Counted from the first letter of the stretch, positions 10,534 through 18,540 are shown. The stretch: DNA of 32,878 bases from Alistipes sp. (GCA_029059935.1 JAIDUZ010000068.1:37468-70345), one strand, 5' to 3'. Program-made: numbers and translations. Notes: a model not told the origin generated them from the sequence alone.

Positions 10534-11109
10534 ATGACCAAGCAGGAGATACGCGCCGCCATGAAAAGACTCAACCGTTCGTTGTCCGACGCTGAGCGCC
10601 GGGAGGCTTCGCGGCGGATATGGAGTCGGGTGGCCGCCTTGCCCGGGTTCGCCGAAGCCCGATGCGTGGGCTTGTTCTGCTCGTTGCCCGACGAGCCCGA
10701 TACGGCGGCGGCCCTGGCGGCCTGGAGCCGGGAGAAGCGCATCGTCGTGCCGCGGGTCGAGGGCGATACGATGCAATTTTATGATTACGACCCCGCAGCG
10801 ATGGTTTGCGGGGCTTTCGGCATTGCCGAACCGAGCCCGAAGGCAAAATGCTGCCGTCCCGAGGAGATCGATTTGCTGGTGGTGCCGGGCGTGGCGTTCA
10901 CCCGGTCGGGCCTGCGGCTGGGACGCGGTAAAGGCTATTACGACCGTTATCTTTCGCAGCCGGCGATGCGGGCCTTCCTCGCAGGGGTGTGTTATGCCCA
11001 CCAGCTGGTTGCGGATTTGCCCGCCGAGCCGCACGATGTTGCGATGGACTGCGTGGTCGACGACGCTCTCCCGTTCGGCACGATGCGTGCACGGGGAGGC
11101 GGTGAGTAA
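10534..11109 (+). CDS. 5-formyltetrahydrofolate cyclo-ligase
   Basis: The 191-residue enzyme converts 5-formyltetrahydrofolate to 5,10-methenyltetrahydrofolate with ATP, returning the stored folate to one-carbon metabolism. The N-terminal helix MTKQEIRAAMKRLNRSLS and the strand VVPRVEGDTMQFY are typical. The signature LGRGKGYYDRYL (129-140) contains the ATP-phosphate binding residues. VPGVAF (118-123) precedes it as in the family. Length is normal. It is transcribed away from frdC and is followed 45 bp later by the patatin-like gene on the same strand, so the two may share a transcript. Confidence 0.95.
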   Translation: MTKQEIRAAMKRLNRSLSDAERREASRRIWSRVAALPGFAEARCVGLFCSLPDEPDTAAALAAWSREKRIVVPRVEGDTMQFYDYDPAAMVCGAFGIAEPSPKAKCCRPEEIDLLVVPGVAFTRSGLRLGRGKGYYDRYLSQPAMRAFLAGVCYAHQLVADLPAEPHDVAMDCVVDDALPFGTMRARGGGE

Positions 11110-11154
11110 TCGTTGCGCGGTTTCGGCCGCCGCCAATCAAAACAGCTGTTGACT

Positions 11155-11940
11155 ATGAGGAAGAGACGGATCGCCCTGGTGCTGGGCGGCGGCGGAGCGC
11201 GCGGCATCGCCCACATCGGAGTCATCGAAGCGCTGGAGGCCGCCGGATTCGAAATCGCTTCGGTGGCGGGCACCTCGATGGGTGCGCTGGTGGGCGGCAT
11301 GTATGCTACGGGCCACCTTGCGGAGTTCCGGGAGTGGCTCTGCGCCATGGACCGCTACAAGGTGCTGAGCATGGTCGACCTGGCGTTCAGCGCCGAAGGG
11401 CTGGTCAAGGGCAACAAGGTGATGAAGGCGCTCCGGAGCATGGTCCCCGAGGTGCGCATCGAGCAGCTGCCGCTGCCTTTCGCGGCCGTGGCGGCCGATC
11501 TGCTGACGGGGCGCGAGGTGGTCTTCGACCATGGCGACCTGTTCGATGCCATCCGGTCGTCGATTTCCATCCCGTCGGTCTTCCGGCCCGTGCGGCTCAA
11601 CGGCATGGTGCTGGTCGACGGCGGCACGGTCAACCCGCTGCCGGTCAACCGCGTCGTGCGCAAACCCGGCGATTTGTTGGTTGCCGTGGATGTGAGTGCA
11701 CCGTTTTCGGGGCAGAGCCGTTCGCTGAATTACTACCACCTGCTCACTTTCTCGTCGGAAATCATGATGCAGCATATCGCGCAGCTCATGTGCCGCATCT
11801 ATCCGCCCGACCTGCTGATCGAGATTCCGTCGGACCGTTTCGGCATCTTCGAGTTCTACCGTGCGGCGGAGATTCTCGAACTGGGCCGGGAGCAGATGGA
11901 GCAGGTGCTGATAAGGCCCGTCGCTATGGCTGAAGTCTGA
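11155..11940 (+). CDS. Patatin-like phospholipase (RssA/YchK-like)
   Basis: The 261-residue serine hydrolase probably acts as a lipid acyl hydrolase. GGGGARG (11-17) is the oxyanion hole. GTSMG (39-43) holds the nucleophile Ser41. VDGGTVNPLPV contains Asp155 of the Ser-Asp dyad in the DGG motif. It has no signal peptide and no added outer-membrane beta-barrel domain, so it belongs to the short cytoplasmic type rather than the large secreted patatins. The ATG at 11155 was chosen because RIALVLGGGGARG follows directly; a TTG at 11113 would add 14 unrelated residues. A strong terminator follows seven bases after the stop. Confidence 0.93.
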   Translation: MRKRRIALVLGGGGARGIAHIGVIEALEAAGFEIASVAGTSMGALVGGMYATGHLAEFREWLCAMDRYKVLSMVDLAFSAEGLVKGNKVMKALRSMVPEVRIEQLPLPFAAVAADLLTGREVVFDHGDLFDAIRSSISIPSVFRPVRLNGMVLVDGGTVNPLPVNRVVRKPGDLLVAVDVSAPFSGQSRSLNYYHLLTFSSEIMMQHIAQLMCRIYPPDLLIEIPSDRFGIFEFYRAAEILELGREQMEQVLIRPVAMAEV

Positions 11941-11946
11941 ACAGAT

Positions 11947-11981
11947 AAAAATCCGGTGCTGCATCCGCAGCACCGGATTTT
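11947..11981. terminator. Bidirectional intrinsic terminator after the patatin gene
   Basis: A perfect 15-bp inverted repeat, AAAATCCGGTGCTGC with its complement around an ATCC loop. A/T tails on both sides give a U run on each strand. It ends the rightward patatin transcript and could also end leftward transcription from the promoter at 12243-12272. Confidence 0.9.
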
Positions 11982-12112
11982 CTTTCGGTATGCACCGGGT
12001 CCCGGGAGTGTCTCTCCGGCGGGAGCCCGACTTCGCAGCGCTCGGTCCGCGTGTCTGTCCGGTGCGTTATCGCGGCCTTGGTGCGTGAAAGCAAAAAGGC
12101 GATGAAAAAAGA

Positions 12113-12237
12113 CAAAAAAAATTGCGACAGCCCGGCCGAAGAATTCAAAAATTCAGTGACGCAACTTCACACGGAGAACCGGACTATCGCAATATATGTG
12201 GCCTGAATGCCCCTCCGGGGCACATCGGTATTTCCTT
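12113..12237 (-). ncRNA. Predicted small structured RNA (about 125 nt)
   Basis: A consensus promoter (12243-12272) would start a leftward RNA near 12237. A 15-bp stem is formed by 12179-12193 with 12121-12135. Its only two imperfect positions are G-U pairs, and eight U follow directly (A run 12114-12121), the form of an intrinsic terminator. The 43-base loop holds further hairpins: GTGA/TCAC, GAATT/AATTC and a closing CCG/CGG. A 5' hairpin TGCCCC/GGGGCA (about 12207-12222) precedes the long stem. No convincing reading frame lies inside. It does not match the tmRNA, RNase P or SRP RNA signatures I know. A 6S-like regulatory RNA or an unknown family are possible. Confidence 0.6.
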
Positions 12238-12242
12238 CGACA

Positions 12243-12272
12243 CAAAGATAAGCAAATATTCTGAAATAACAA
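12243..12272 (-). promoter_or_regulatory. Promoter of the predicted small RNA
   Basis: On the minus strand, TTG (12270-12272), exactly 19 bp, then TATCTTTG (12243-12250). No protein-coding gene follows on this strand; the structured stretch 12113-12237 does. Confidence 0.75.
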
Positions 12273-12554
12273 TACCCCTGCCCGATTATGGTATGGGTAC
12301 GTCCGAACCGGGTAAACGGAGCGTCTTTTTCCGGTGGAACGTGCTGCATTTTTCCGTATGGCGGCGAACCTTATTCGATATGGAAGCGGAGATTCGCGGC
12401 CCCAAGAGGCCGGAAATCCCGTCATCGTCAGGGCGAAAGCCGGAATGCGTCCCGTTGTTCCGTGTTCGCATCGCCGCATCCTGCCGCGGTCGCCGAAGAA
12501 CGCAATGCGGCGTGTCGCTTTATGGCATGCTTTTTCCTTTCTGTCCGATGTCGG
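12273..12554. other. Non-coding stretch without recognised gene
   Basis: About 280 bp between the small RNA promoter and the terminator of the DUF5723-like gene. Short frames on both strands have no family resemblance. The segment around 12415-12445, containing the reverse of a TTCCGGCTTTCGCC-like string, resembles dispersed intergenic repeat debris. I see no further gene here. Confidence 0.5.
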
Positions 12555-12592
12555 AAAAACAACGGCAGGTCCGGACATCCGGACCTGCCGTT
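12555..12592 (-). terminator. Intrinsic terminator of the lipoprotein/DUF5723 pair
   Basis: A perfect 14-bp stem, AACGGCAGGTCCGG (12561-12574) with its complement (12579-12592), around a 4-base loop. On the minus strand it is followed by five U (12555-12559). It is 17 bp beyond the stop codon of the gene ending at 12609. Confidence 0.88.
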
Positions 12593-12608
12593 GAAAAAGC
12601 TTCTCCTC

Positions 12609-13982
12609 TCAGGACCGCTTGCTGTCGGGAACGCGCAGACCGCGTTTGCCGAGCGGGAATCCCAGACCGAAGGTCACGTTCGCCGAACGCTGCTTCACCG
12701 GTATGAACTGGGGCGAGAACCGGGCTGTGGCGAGGTCGGTGGCCACATAGAAGTTGATCCACCCCGGACAGAGGTTCATGGCCAGTCCCAGGCTGTTGCC
12801 GCGGCCCCCGACGAGGGTGTAGGCGGCCGTCAGCGTGAACCACCGTACGGGCGAGAAGTTGACCGAGCCGGTGACGCTGTGCAGCGCCTTGTAGTCGTTG
12901 AACCGGGCCCGATAGAGCAGGCCGAATCCCACGCGGCGGTCCCACATGAAATATTCCGCTCCGGCGTTGAGCGCCGCATGCAGCATGCGGTTTTGGCTTG
13001 CCGCCTCCCGGGGGCGGAAGCGGGTGATGTCGTCGAACGAGAAATCGGGCGACGACACGGCTTCGCCGTTCTCCACCGTGATGCCCGTATATTCGATGTC
13101 GGCCGAGCTGTATCCCTGCACCGAACTGGCCTTGTTCCAGCTGATGAATCCCAGGTCGGTGATGGCCAGCGAGGCCTGCAGTTCGGGCAGGATGTCGTAG
13201 GTGGCGCCCAGGTCGACGGCGAATCCGAATCCGGCGGGCTTGAAACTCCTGACGTCTATGTCGTTGATTCCGAAGTAGGGCTGGTGCGATTCGTCGGCAC
13301 GGTAGCTGATTTCCGGGTCGGGGATATTGGCGTCGAGCGAGCTTTTGGCCACTACGGCCCAGCGGTCTTCGTGCATGGTGACGTTCATGTAGTCGACGTT
13401 GACCTTGGCGCGGGCCAGACCCATCACGGCTTTCACCTTGGCGCCGACGTAGAGTTTGTCGCCCAGCAGCGGGAAGGAGTAGCTGAATCCGGCGTCGAGG
13501 TAGGAGTCGAGGGCTGCGCCGAAGTCGCGGATGATGCCTTCTTCGCCGCGTTTGACGAATTCGAACAGCGACTTCGGGAGGCTGAGTTCGGCCTCGGCAT
13601 GCAGGTTGATGTCGAAGGCCCAGAAATTCTTGCGGTTGCGGGTATACTTGCCGAAGCCGATGAGGTTGGTGCGCATCCGGGTCCCGAGCAGGTTGTCGGC
13701 CTTGAGGTTGCGGAGCGCTTCGTTGGCCGAGACCGACCGGTCGAAGAGCGTGACGAGCTTGCCGTCGCGCGGATAGAGTACGTCGCCGAGCCCCAGCGTG
13801 CTGTTCATGTTTGCGTCGATGCCGCCTGCTACGGGGATGTTGAAGTATCCGCGCAGGGGTGCGAACGCCGGGTTGAACTGCGTGCGGAACGTGGAGCCCT
13901 CCATGAAGTAGGCCGTGGGGCTCTGGGCTGCGGCGCCGGTCGCCAGGAAGAGCGCCGCGAGGAGTATGCGGAGTTTTTTCAT
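12609..13982 (-). CDS. Outer-membrane-type protein, DUF5723-like
   Basis: A 457-residue exported protein with a clear signal peptide (MKKLRILLAALF, cut after GAAAQ near residue 20). The mature part has alternating hydrophobic residues, many aromatic and glycine residues and repeated strand-like segments (for example GFAVDLGATYDILPELQAS and WFTLTAAYTLVGG). This is the pattern of a PorP/FadL-like beta barrel and of the Bacteroidetes family DUF5723. The start ATG at 13982 overlaps the stop of the upstream lipoprotein gene (ATGA), so translation is probably coupled and the two may act together at the outer membrane (inference). The frame runs open upstream through the lipoprotein gene, but that part is a shadow. 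Molecular function is unknown. Confidence 0.8.
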   Translation of the reverse strand: MKKLRILLAALFLATGAAAQSPTAYFMEGSTFRTQFNPAFAPLRGYFNIPVAGGIDANMNSTLGLGDVLYPRDGKLVTLFDRSVSANEALRNLKADNLLGTRMRTNLIGFGKYTRNRKNFWAFDINLHAEAELSLPKSLFEFVKRGEEGIIRDFGAALDSYLDAGFSYSFPLLGDKLYVGAKVKAVMGLARAKVNVDYMNVTMHEDRWAVVAKSSLDANIPDPEISYRADESHQPYFGINDIDVRSFKPAGFGFAVDLGATYDILPELQASLAITDLGFISWNKASSVQGYSSADIEYTGITVENGEAVSSPDFSFDDITRFRPREAASQNRMLHAALNAGAEYFMWDRRVGFGLLYRARFNDYKALHSVTGSVNFSPVRWFTLTAAYTLVGGRGNSLGLAMNLCPGWINFYVATDLATARFSPQFIPVKQRSANVTFGLGFPLGKRGLRVPDSKRS

Positions 13983-14929
13983 TTTGCTGTCGATCGAAGT
14001 TCGAGATTCAGTGCGCCGGTCTTGCGCAGACTCAGCCGGATGGTGACGGGCGTCTGCTGGTCGATGACCGTGCCGGGATAGTAGCGCTGCAGGTCGACCG
14101 GTACGCGCACCGTGACGTTGGAGGCGCGGGAGAGCCTGCGCAGGTCTTCGGCGTAGATGCGTGTCGAGGGGAGCTGCGTGGTGGCGTCGGCTTCGATGAG
14201 GAACGTGCTGATGCGGATGTCGGCCGGGTCGAACGACGGCGACAGGTTGAGCGTCAGCGGCAGCGAACTGACCACTTCGCCCTCGATCGAGAGCGTGTTG
14301 ACCGGATCGGGGGTGCCTTCGGGGTCGAGGTTGTCGACGAGCATGTCGAGCGCATCGCCCAGGTCGAGTTCGCCCAGTTCGTATTCGAGCGTCTCGACGT
14401 CGAGTGCCGTCAGGTAGTTGCGGGCCGACTCTTCGGTCTTGGTGCGGATGGCGCTGCTGAGCGTGCCGGCGCGGAACTGTGCCTTGAACGTTTGCAGAAA
14501 CTGCGCTTCGGTCACGCCGGCGGGGAGGTTCAGCGTCCCCAGGAACTTGATTCGGTAGTCGCTCCAGGCCAGGTCGGCCACCTGGGCGAGCTTCTCTTCG
14601 TCGCTGGTCATCTCGTCGATCAGCGCATCGAGCAGGGTGTCGAGGTAGGCATCTTCGGTACGCACGCGGTGCAGGTCCACGTAGTCGGTGTCGCCGGGCA
14701 GCGCCGAGGGAAGCCACACGTCGGCTTCGGCCAGCATCTGCCGCAGCGAACCCTTGTCGTCGTGGATGTCGTCGAGGGCCACCTTGATGTTGGCCAGGGG
14801 CAGGTCGAAGCACGAGGCGTCGTCGCCGATGGCGATGTGGTCGGTGTCCAGGTCGCTCAGGTCGTAGTCGCGGTCGAAGCACCCGACCGTCAGCAGTGCG
14901 AGCGGGCACAGCAGGAGGAGTTTTTTCAT
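13979..14929 (-). CDS. Lipoprotein of unknown function
   Basis: A 316-residue protein beginning MKKLLLLCPLALLTVGC, a typical signal peptidase II lipobox with Cys17 as the lipidated residue, followed by acidic FDRDYDLSDLDTD. The rest is soluble, acidic and rich in Leu and Asp, with no motif I recognise; beta-sandwich-like stretches such as VSSLPLTLNLSPSF occur in the second half. Another Met eight codons upstream (14953) is possible, but the chosen start gives the canonical signal peptide. It probably sits on the periplasmic or outer face of the outer membrane. It is coupled by ATGA overlap to the DUF5723-like barrel gene, suggesting a joint envelope role (inference). Confidence 0.75.
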   Translation of the reverse strand: MKKLLLLCPLALLTVGCFDRDYDLSDLDTDHIAIGDDASCFDLPLANIKVALDDIHDDKGSLRQMLAEADVWLPSALPGDTDYVDLHRVRTEDAYLDTLLDALIDEMTSDEEKLAQVADLAWSDYRIKFLGTLNLPAGVTEAQFLQTFKAQFRAGTLSSAIRTKTEESARNYLTALDVETLEYELGELDLGDALDMLVDNLDPEGTPDPVNTLSIEGEVVSSLPLTLNLSPSFDPADIRISTFLIEADATTQLPSTRIYAEDLRRLSRASNVTVRVPVDLQRYYPGTVIDQQTPVTIRLSLRKTGALNLELRSTAK

Positions 14930-15020
14930 GGGGTTGGATATGTCGGTTTTCATTGTGCGTTTGTGTCGAGGCGCGGGGAACTGCAAGAAAAACAGCCTGA
15001 AAAGGAGCGTTTTCGCCCAG

Positions 15021-15052
15021 CAAAGATAATATGTTCGGACCAATAAAACAAA
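15021..15052 (-). promoter_or_regulatory. Promoter of the lipoprotein/DUF5723 pair
   Basis: On the minus strand, TTTG (15049-15052), 20 bp, then TATCTTTG (15021-15028). The leader to 14929 is about 85 nt. It is divergent from the uvrC promoter. Confidence 0.75.
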
Positions 15053-15153
15053 AATGCGGATGACAATACCGTTCTGCGCGAGCCGTATCTTGCCGGAAGT
15101 CGGCCGGGCTGTTTTTCCGTTCGTCGCCATGTCCGTTATTCGTTCTTAATTCT

Positions 15154-15161
15154 TACCTTTG
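15154..15161 (+). promoter_or_regulatory. Putative -7 element of uvrC
   Basis: TACCTTTG is a perfect TAnnTTTG box ending six bases before the uvrC ATG at 15168, so the transcript would be leaderless or nearly so. The -33 region is poor. Confidence 0.55.
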
Positions 15162-15167
15162 CCCCGT

Positions 15168-16997
15168 ATGGCCGAACGCGCGAAATCCGATCTGAAAGAA
15201 CAGGTGGCCCTGCTGCCGCTGTCGCCCGGCGTCTACCAGTTCGTGGACCGCTCGGGCAAGATCATCTATGTGGGCAAGGCCAAGAGCCTGCGCAAGCGGG
15301 TCTCCTCCTACTTCGTGCAGAGCAAGGAACACAGCGCCAAGGTGCGGGTGCTGGTAAAGCAAATCGTCGAAATCCGCCACATCGTGGTTGACAGCGAAAC
15401 CGACGCCCTGCTGCTCGAAAATTCGCTCATCAAGACCCTCCAGCCGCGCTACAACATCCTTCTGAAAGACGACAAGACCTATCCCTGGATTGTCGTGCGG
15501 CGCGAACACTTCCCGCGCGTGCAGTCCACGCGGCAGCTCGTGCGCGACGGGTCGCAGTATTTCGGCCCCTACGGGTCGATGATGATGCAGCACAGCGTGC
15601 TGGAGTTCATCCGCGACGTGGTGCCCCTGCGTACGTGCAAACTCAACCTGGCGCCCGAGCAGATTGCGCGCGGCAAGTACGGCGTCTGCCTTCAGTATCA
15701 TCTCGGCAACTGCAAGGGGCCCTGCGTGGGCTTGCAGTCGGAGGAGGACTACGCCGGACAGGTGGAGCTCGTGGTCTCGATTCTCAAGGGCGACCTGCGG
15801 CCCGTGCGCAGCTACCTGGAGGGCGAGATGGCCCGGGCCGCCGGCGAACTCAGGTTCGAGCAGGCGCAGCGTTTCAAGCAGCGGATCGACGCGCTGGACC
15901 ACTATGCCGGCAAGTCGGTCATCGTCAGTGCCCGCATCGTCGATGTCGATGTCTTTTCGCTCCTGCCCGACGACGATGTGGCCTACTGCAACTTCGTGCG
16001 CATCCGCCACGGTTCGGTCGTGGGCGTCTCGACCGTGCGCCTTTCGACGGGCGTCGGCGCCGACGAGCGCGACATGCTCACGCTGGCTATTCAGCACGTG
16101 GTCGAGAACATTGCCGGCGGGGAGCTGGCCCGCGAGGTGGTCGTGCCGTTCCTGCCGTCGACTACGCTGTTGTTCGACGGCGTGACTTTCACCGTGCCCA
16201 AGCGGGGCGAGAAACTGGAGCTGCTGGAATTTTCGCAGAAGAGCGCCCGCATCTACCGTGCCGAGCAGCTCAAAAATCTCGAAATCAAGAATCCCGAGCG
16301 CCATACCGACCGGTTGATGAACGCCTTGCAGAAAGAACTGCGTCTCGACCGCCAGCCGCGCCATATCGAGTGTTTCGACAACTCCAACTTGCAGGGCAGC
16401 CATCCCGTGGCCTCGTGCGTCGTCTTCCGCGACGGCAAGCCCTCGCGCAAGGAGTACCGCCATTTCAACATCAAGACCGTCGAGGGGCCCGACGACTACG
16501 CCTCCATGCGCGAGGTGGTCTATCGGCGTTACAGCCGTCTGATGGCCGAGGGGGCCGAGCTGCCCGACCTGATTATCGCCGATGGCGGCCGGGGGCAGAT
16601 GGGCGTCATCCACGAGGTGCTGGAGCATCTGCAGCTCGACATTCCCATCGCCGGACTGGCCAAGGACGACCGCCACCGCACGGCCGAGCTGCTTTGCGGC
16701 TATCCGCCCGTGCTGGTCGGCCTGCGCCCCACTTCGCCCCTTTTCCACCTGCTGTCGCATATCCAGGAGGAGGTGCACCGCTTCGCCATCTCTTTCCACC
16801 GGCAGAAGCGCAGCAAGGATTTTATCCACAGCGAGCTGGAACAGATTCCGGGGGTCGGCGAAAAGACCGTCCGCATGCTCTTGCAGCATTTCCGCACCGT
16901 CGCCAAGGTCAAGGCCGCCAATTTCGAGGAGCTTGCCGCTCTCGTCGGCGAAGCCAAGGCGCGTAAAATCCAGGAATTCTTCCGTCCCACAGCATAG
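15168..16997 (+). CDS. uvrC: Excinuclease ABC subunit C
   Basis: The 609-residue nuclease makes both incisions in nucleotide excision repair after UvrAB has found the lesion. The GIY-YIG nuclease domain is at the N-terminus (GVY 21-23, YVG 34-36, Arg44 region, Glu84). A cysteine cluster Cys157, Cys174, Cys182 and Cys186 (CLQYHLGNCKGPC) matches the iron-sulfur site of UvrC. The UVR motif ELRFEQAQRFKQRID (about 205-219) binds UvrB. The C-terminal half is the RNase H-like endonuclease domain with ECFDNSNLQG. The protein ends with helix-hairpin-helix DNA-binding motifs (IPGVGEKTVRML). Length is normal. The ATG at 15168 fits family starts; a TTG three codons earlier lies inside the -7 element. Confidence 0.96.
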   Translation: MAERAKSDLKEQVALLPLSPGVYQFVDRSGKIIYVGKAKSLRKRVSSYFVQSKEHSAKVRVLVKQIVEIRHIVVDSETDALLLENSLIKTLQPRYNILLKDDKTYPWIVVRREHFPRVQSTRQLVRDGSQYFGPYGSMMMQHSVLEFIRDVVPLRTCKLNLAPEQIARGKYGVCLQYHLGNCKGPCVGLQSEEDYAGQVELVVSILKGDLRPVRSYLEGEMARAAGELRFEQAQRFKQRIDALDHYAGKSVIVSARIVDVDVFSLLPDDDVAYCNFVRIRHGSVVGVSTVRLSTGVGADERDMLTLAIQHVVENIAGGELAREVVVPFLPSTTLLFDGVTFTVPKRGEKLELLEFSQKSARIYRAEQLKNLEIKNPERHTDRLMNALQKELRLDRQPRHIECFDNSNLQGSHPVASCVVFRDGKPSRKEYRHFNIKTVEGPDDYASMREVVYRRYSRLMAEGAELPDLIIADGGRGQMGVIHEVLEHLQLDIPIAGLAKDDRHRTAELLCGYPPVLVGLRPTSPLFHLLSHIQEEVHRFAISFHRQKRSKDFIHSELEQIPGVGEKTVRMLLQHFRTVAKVKAANFEELAALVGEAKARKIQEFFRPTA

Positions 16998-17076
16998 TTC
17001 TCCCGCGGCGGCATTGCGATTCCGCTGGTTTTTCTGCGGTTTTTGGCCGGCGTTCGAAATAATTGTGGCTTATGGA

Positions 17077-17106
17077 TTGGGAATTATGAATTAATTCCTA
17101 TCTTTG
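17077..17106 (+). promoter_or_regulatory. Promoter of tRNA-Leu
   Basis: TTG (17077-17079), exactly 19 bp, then TATCTTTG (17099-17106): a consensus promoter 30 bases upstream of the mature tRNA 5' end. Confidence 0.8.
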
Positions 17107-17136
17107 CAGTCCCGATTCTACTGTGGAATGCGGTTT

Positions 17137-17220
17137 GCCCGGATGGCGGAATCGGTAGACGCGTTGGTCTCAAACACCAATGACAGCAATGTCGTGCCGG
17201 TTCGACCCCGGCTCCGGGTA
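17137..17220 (+). tRNA. tRNA-Leu(CAA)
   Basis: A class II tRNA of 84 bases. The acceptor stem is GCCCGGA (17137-17143) with TCCGGGT (17213-17219), with a G-U first pair, and A73 is the discriminator. The anticodon stem TTGGT/ACCAA encloses the loop CTCAAAC, giving anticodon CAA, which reads the leucine codon UUG. The long variable arm is GACA-GCAA-TGTC. The T arm is GCCGG, TTCGACC, CCGGC. The 3' CCA is not encoded, as is common in Bacteroidetes. A terminator follows at 17227-17258, so it is a single-gene unit. An integrase gene converges on it from the right. Confidence 0.95.
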
Positions 17221-17226
17221 CTGCAT

Positions 17227-17258
17227 CAATCTGCTGTTCAACAGCAGATTGTTTTTTT
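17227..17258 (+). terminator. Intrinsic terminator of tRNA-Leu
   Basis: CAATCTGCTG (17227-17236) and CAGCAGATTG (17242-17251) form a 10-bp stem followed by seven T. Confidence 0.92.
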
Positions 17259-17273
17259 GTGTCCGGAAAGATG

Positions 17274-17312
17274 AAAAAACGGGCTGCCGGAATACTTCGG
17301 CAGCCCGCCTTT
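17274..17312. terminator. Bidirectional terminator of the integrase gene
   Basis: CGGGCTGCCG (17280-17289) pairs with CGGCAGCCCG (17298-17307). Six U follow on the minus strand (17274-17279) and five T on the plus strand. It lies 22 bp after the integrase stop codon. Confidence 0.9.
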
Positions 17313-17334
17313 TTATATAAAGGAGTGCTGCCGC

Positions 17335-18540
17335 TTACTCGGAGCCGGAGAGGGCGTCGATGACCACCCGGTTGGCACGGTCGACGGTGGCGGCATCGAG
17401 CGAGGCGAGGTAAATCCGGGTGGTGGCTTCGGAGTTGTGGCCCATGCTTTCGCTGATGACCGAGAGCGGAATCTCCTTGCTGCGGGCGATGCTGGCCCAG
17501 GTGTGGCGTGCGACGTAGAGCGTGAGCGGGGTAGCGAGCCCGGCCCGTTCGCCGATGGTTTTCAGCCCCCGGTTGATCAGCGCTCCGATGTTTTTGTATT
17601 GGTTGTGTTCGTTTCCGGGGGTGCGGATGACCGGTAGCAGATACTCCGTTCCGGGATTGGGGTAGCGGTCGACGATTTGCTGCATGCAGGGTTCCCAGCG
17701 GATGCTGAGCTGCTGGCCGGTCTTCTGCCGGCGGTAGGTGAGGATGCCCGCCTTCAGGTCGGAGCGCCGGAGAAAGGCCATGTCCACGAACGACATGCCG
17801 CGGGTGTAGAAGCTGAACAGAAACATGTCGCGCGCGAAATCCAGCGGCGGCGTGCCGGTCAGTTCCATGTCGCGGATGCGGCGTACCGACTCCAGCCCGA
17901 TGGCCCGTTTTACCGTCTTGTCGATGCCGGTGTAGACATGCCGGAAGGGTTGGGTCTGCGGCGCCAGCCCCTTCTCCACCGCCCGGTTGTAGACCGCCCG
18001 CAGGATGCGCATGTAGAACGACGAGGTGTTCTTGCAGACGCCCGATTCCCTGAGCCATACTTCGTAGGAGGCCATCAGTTCGGCGGTCGCTTCGTCGGGG
18101 CGCAGGTCGCGGCCGCAGCGGAAGCGGGCGAAGCTCCGCAGGGTCGTGTAGTAGGTTTCGGCGGTGCGGAGGCGCCCGTGTTCGCGGAAGCGGGCGATAG
18201 TTTCTCGCATCAGGTCGAAAAATCCGATGTCCGGGGTGCGGAAAGCCGCTGCCAGTTCTTCGTGGGTGTAGTCCGGATTGCGGCGTTCCAGCAGACCGGC
18301 GGTCCGGTGCAGCCGGTCCAGGTCGCGGTCGATGCGCGTTTGCAGGTCGGCCAGGTAGCGGCGCCTTTCGCCTGCCGGGGGCAGCAGAATGCGCCGGGTT
18401 CGGCCGTCCCATTCGTGAGGGCGGAGACGGTAGCCGGTGCGGATGGGCCGGGCGGTGCGGTTGCGGATGACCCGATAGAACAGAGTTCCCTCTCTTCCCT
18501 CGACCGTCGAGGGGCGGAATATTACTTTGATTGTAGTCAT
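17335..18540 (-). CDS. Tyrosine recombinase/integrase, Bacteroidetes type
   Basis: The 401-residue site-specific recombinase cuts and rejoins DNA through a tyrosine intermediate. The arm-type N-terminal domain begins MTTIKVIFRPSTV. A SAM-like core-binding domain spans about 105-200. The catalytic domain has Arg247 (FYTRGM), Lys273 (RQKTG), the box LYVARHTW with Arg345 but Tyr342 in the usual His place, GH at 367-368, and the nucleophile Tyr377 (RIYLASL). All essential residues are present except the first box His, which varies in this group. The start at 18540 was chosen by family resemblance. It stands alone, with no excisionase, relaxase or cargo genes, and its 3' end faces tRNA-Leu 115 bp away. 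It could be a remnant of an integrated element or a phase-variation invertase. Confidence 0.9.
   Translation of the reverse strand: MTTIKVIFRPSTVEGREGTLFYRVIRNRTARPIRTGYRLRPHEWDGRTRRILLPPAGERRRYLADLQTRIDRDLDRLHRTAGLLERRNPDYTHEELAAAFRTPDIGFFDLMRETIARFREHGRLRTAETYYTTLRSFARFRCGRDLRPDEATAELMASYEVWLRESGVCKNTSSFYMRILRAVYNRAVEKGLAPQTQPFRHVYTGIDKTVKRAIGLESVRRIRDMELTGTPPLDFARDMFLFSFYTRGMSFVDMAFLRRSDLKAGILTYRRQKTGQQLSIRWEPCMQQIVDRYPNPGTEYLLPVIRTPGNEHNQYKNIGALINRGLKTIGERAGLATPLTLYVARHTWASIARSKEIPLSVISESMGHNSEATTRIYLASLDAATVDRANRVVIDALSGSE

Noticed and set aside
11924..12148. A 74-codon minus-strand frame at the start of the intergenic region.
   Set aside because: It covers the patatin terminator hairpin and part of the predicted small RNA, and has no family resemblance.
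12609..15023. One open frame of 804 codons covering both the DUF5723-like and lipoprotein genes.
   Set aside because: Only the part from 13982 down has a signal peptide and barrel pattern; the upstream part is Arg/Pro/Gly-rich shadow of the lipoprotein gene in another frame.
17084..18412. A minus-strand frame running through the integrase and across the tRNA.
   Set aside because: Arg/Pro-rich shadow of the integrase; it would also read across tRNA-Leu.
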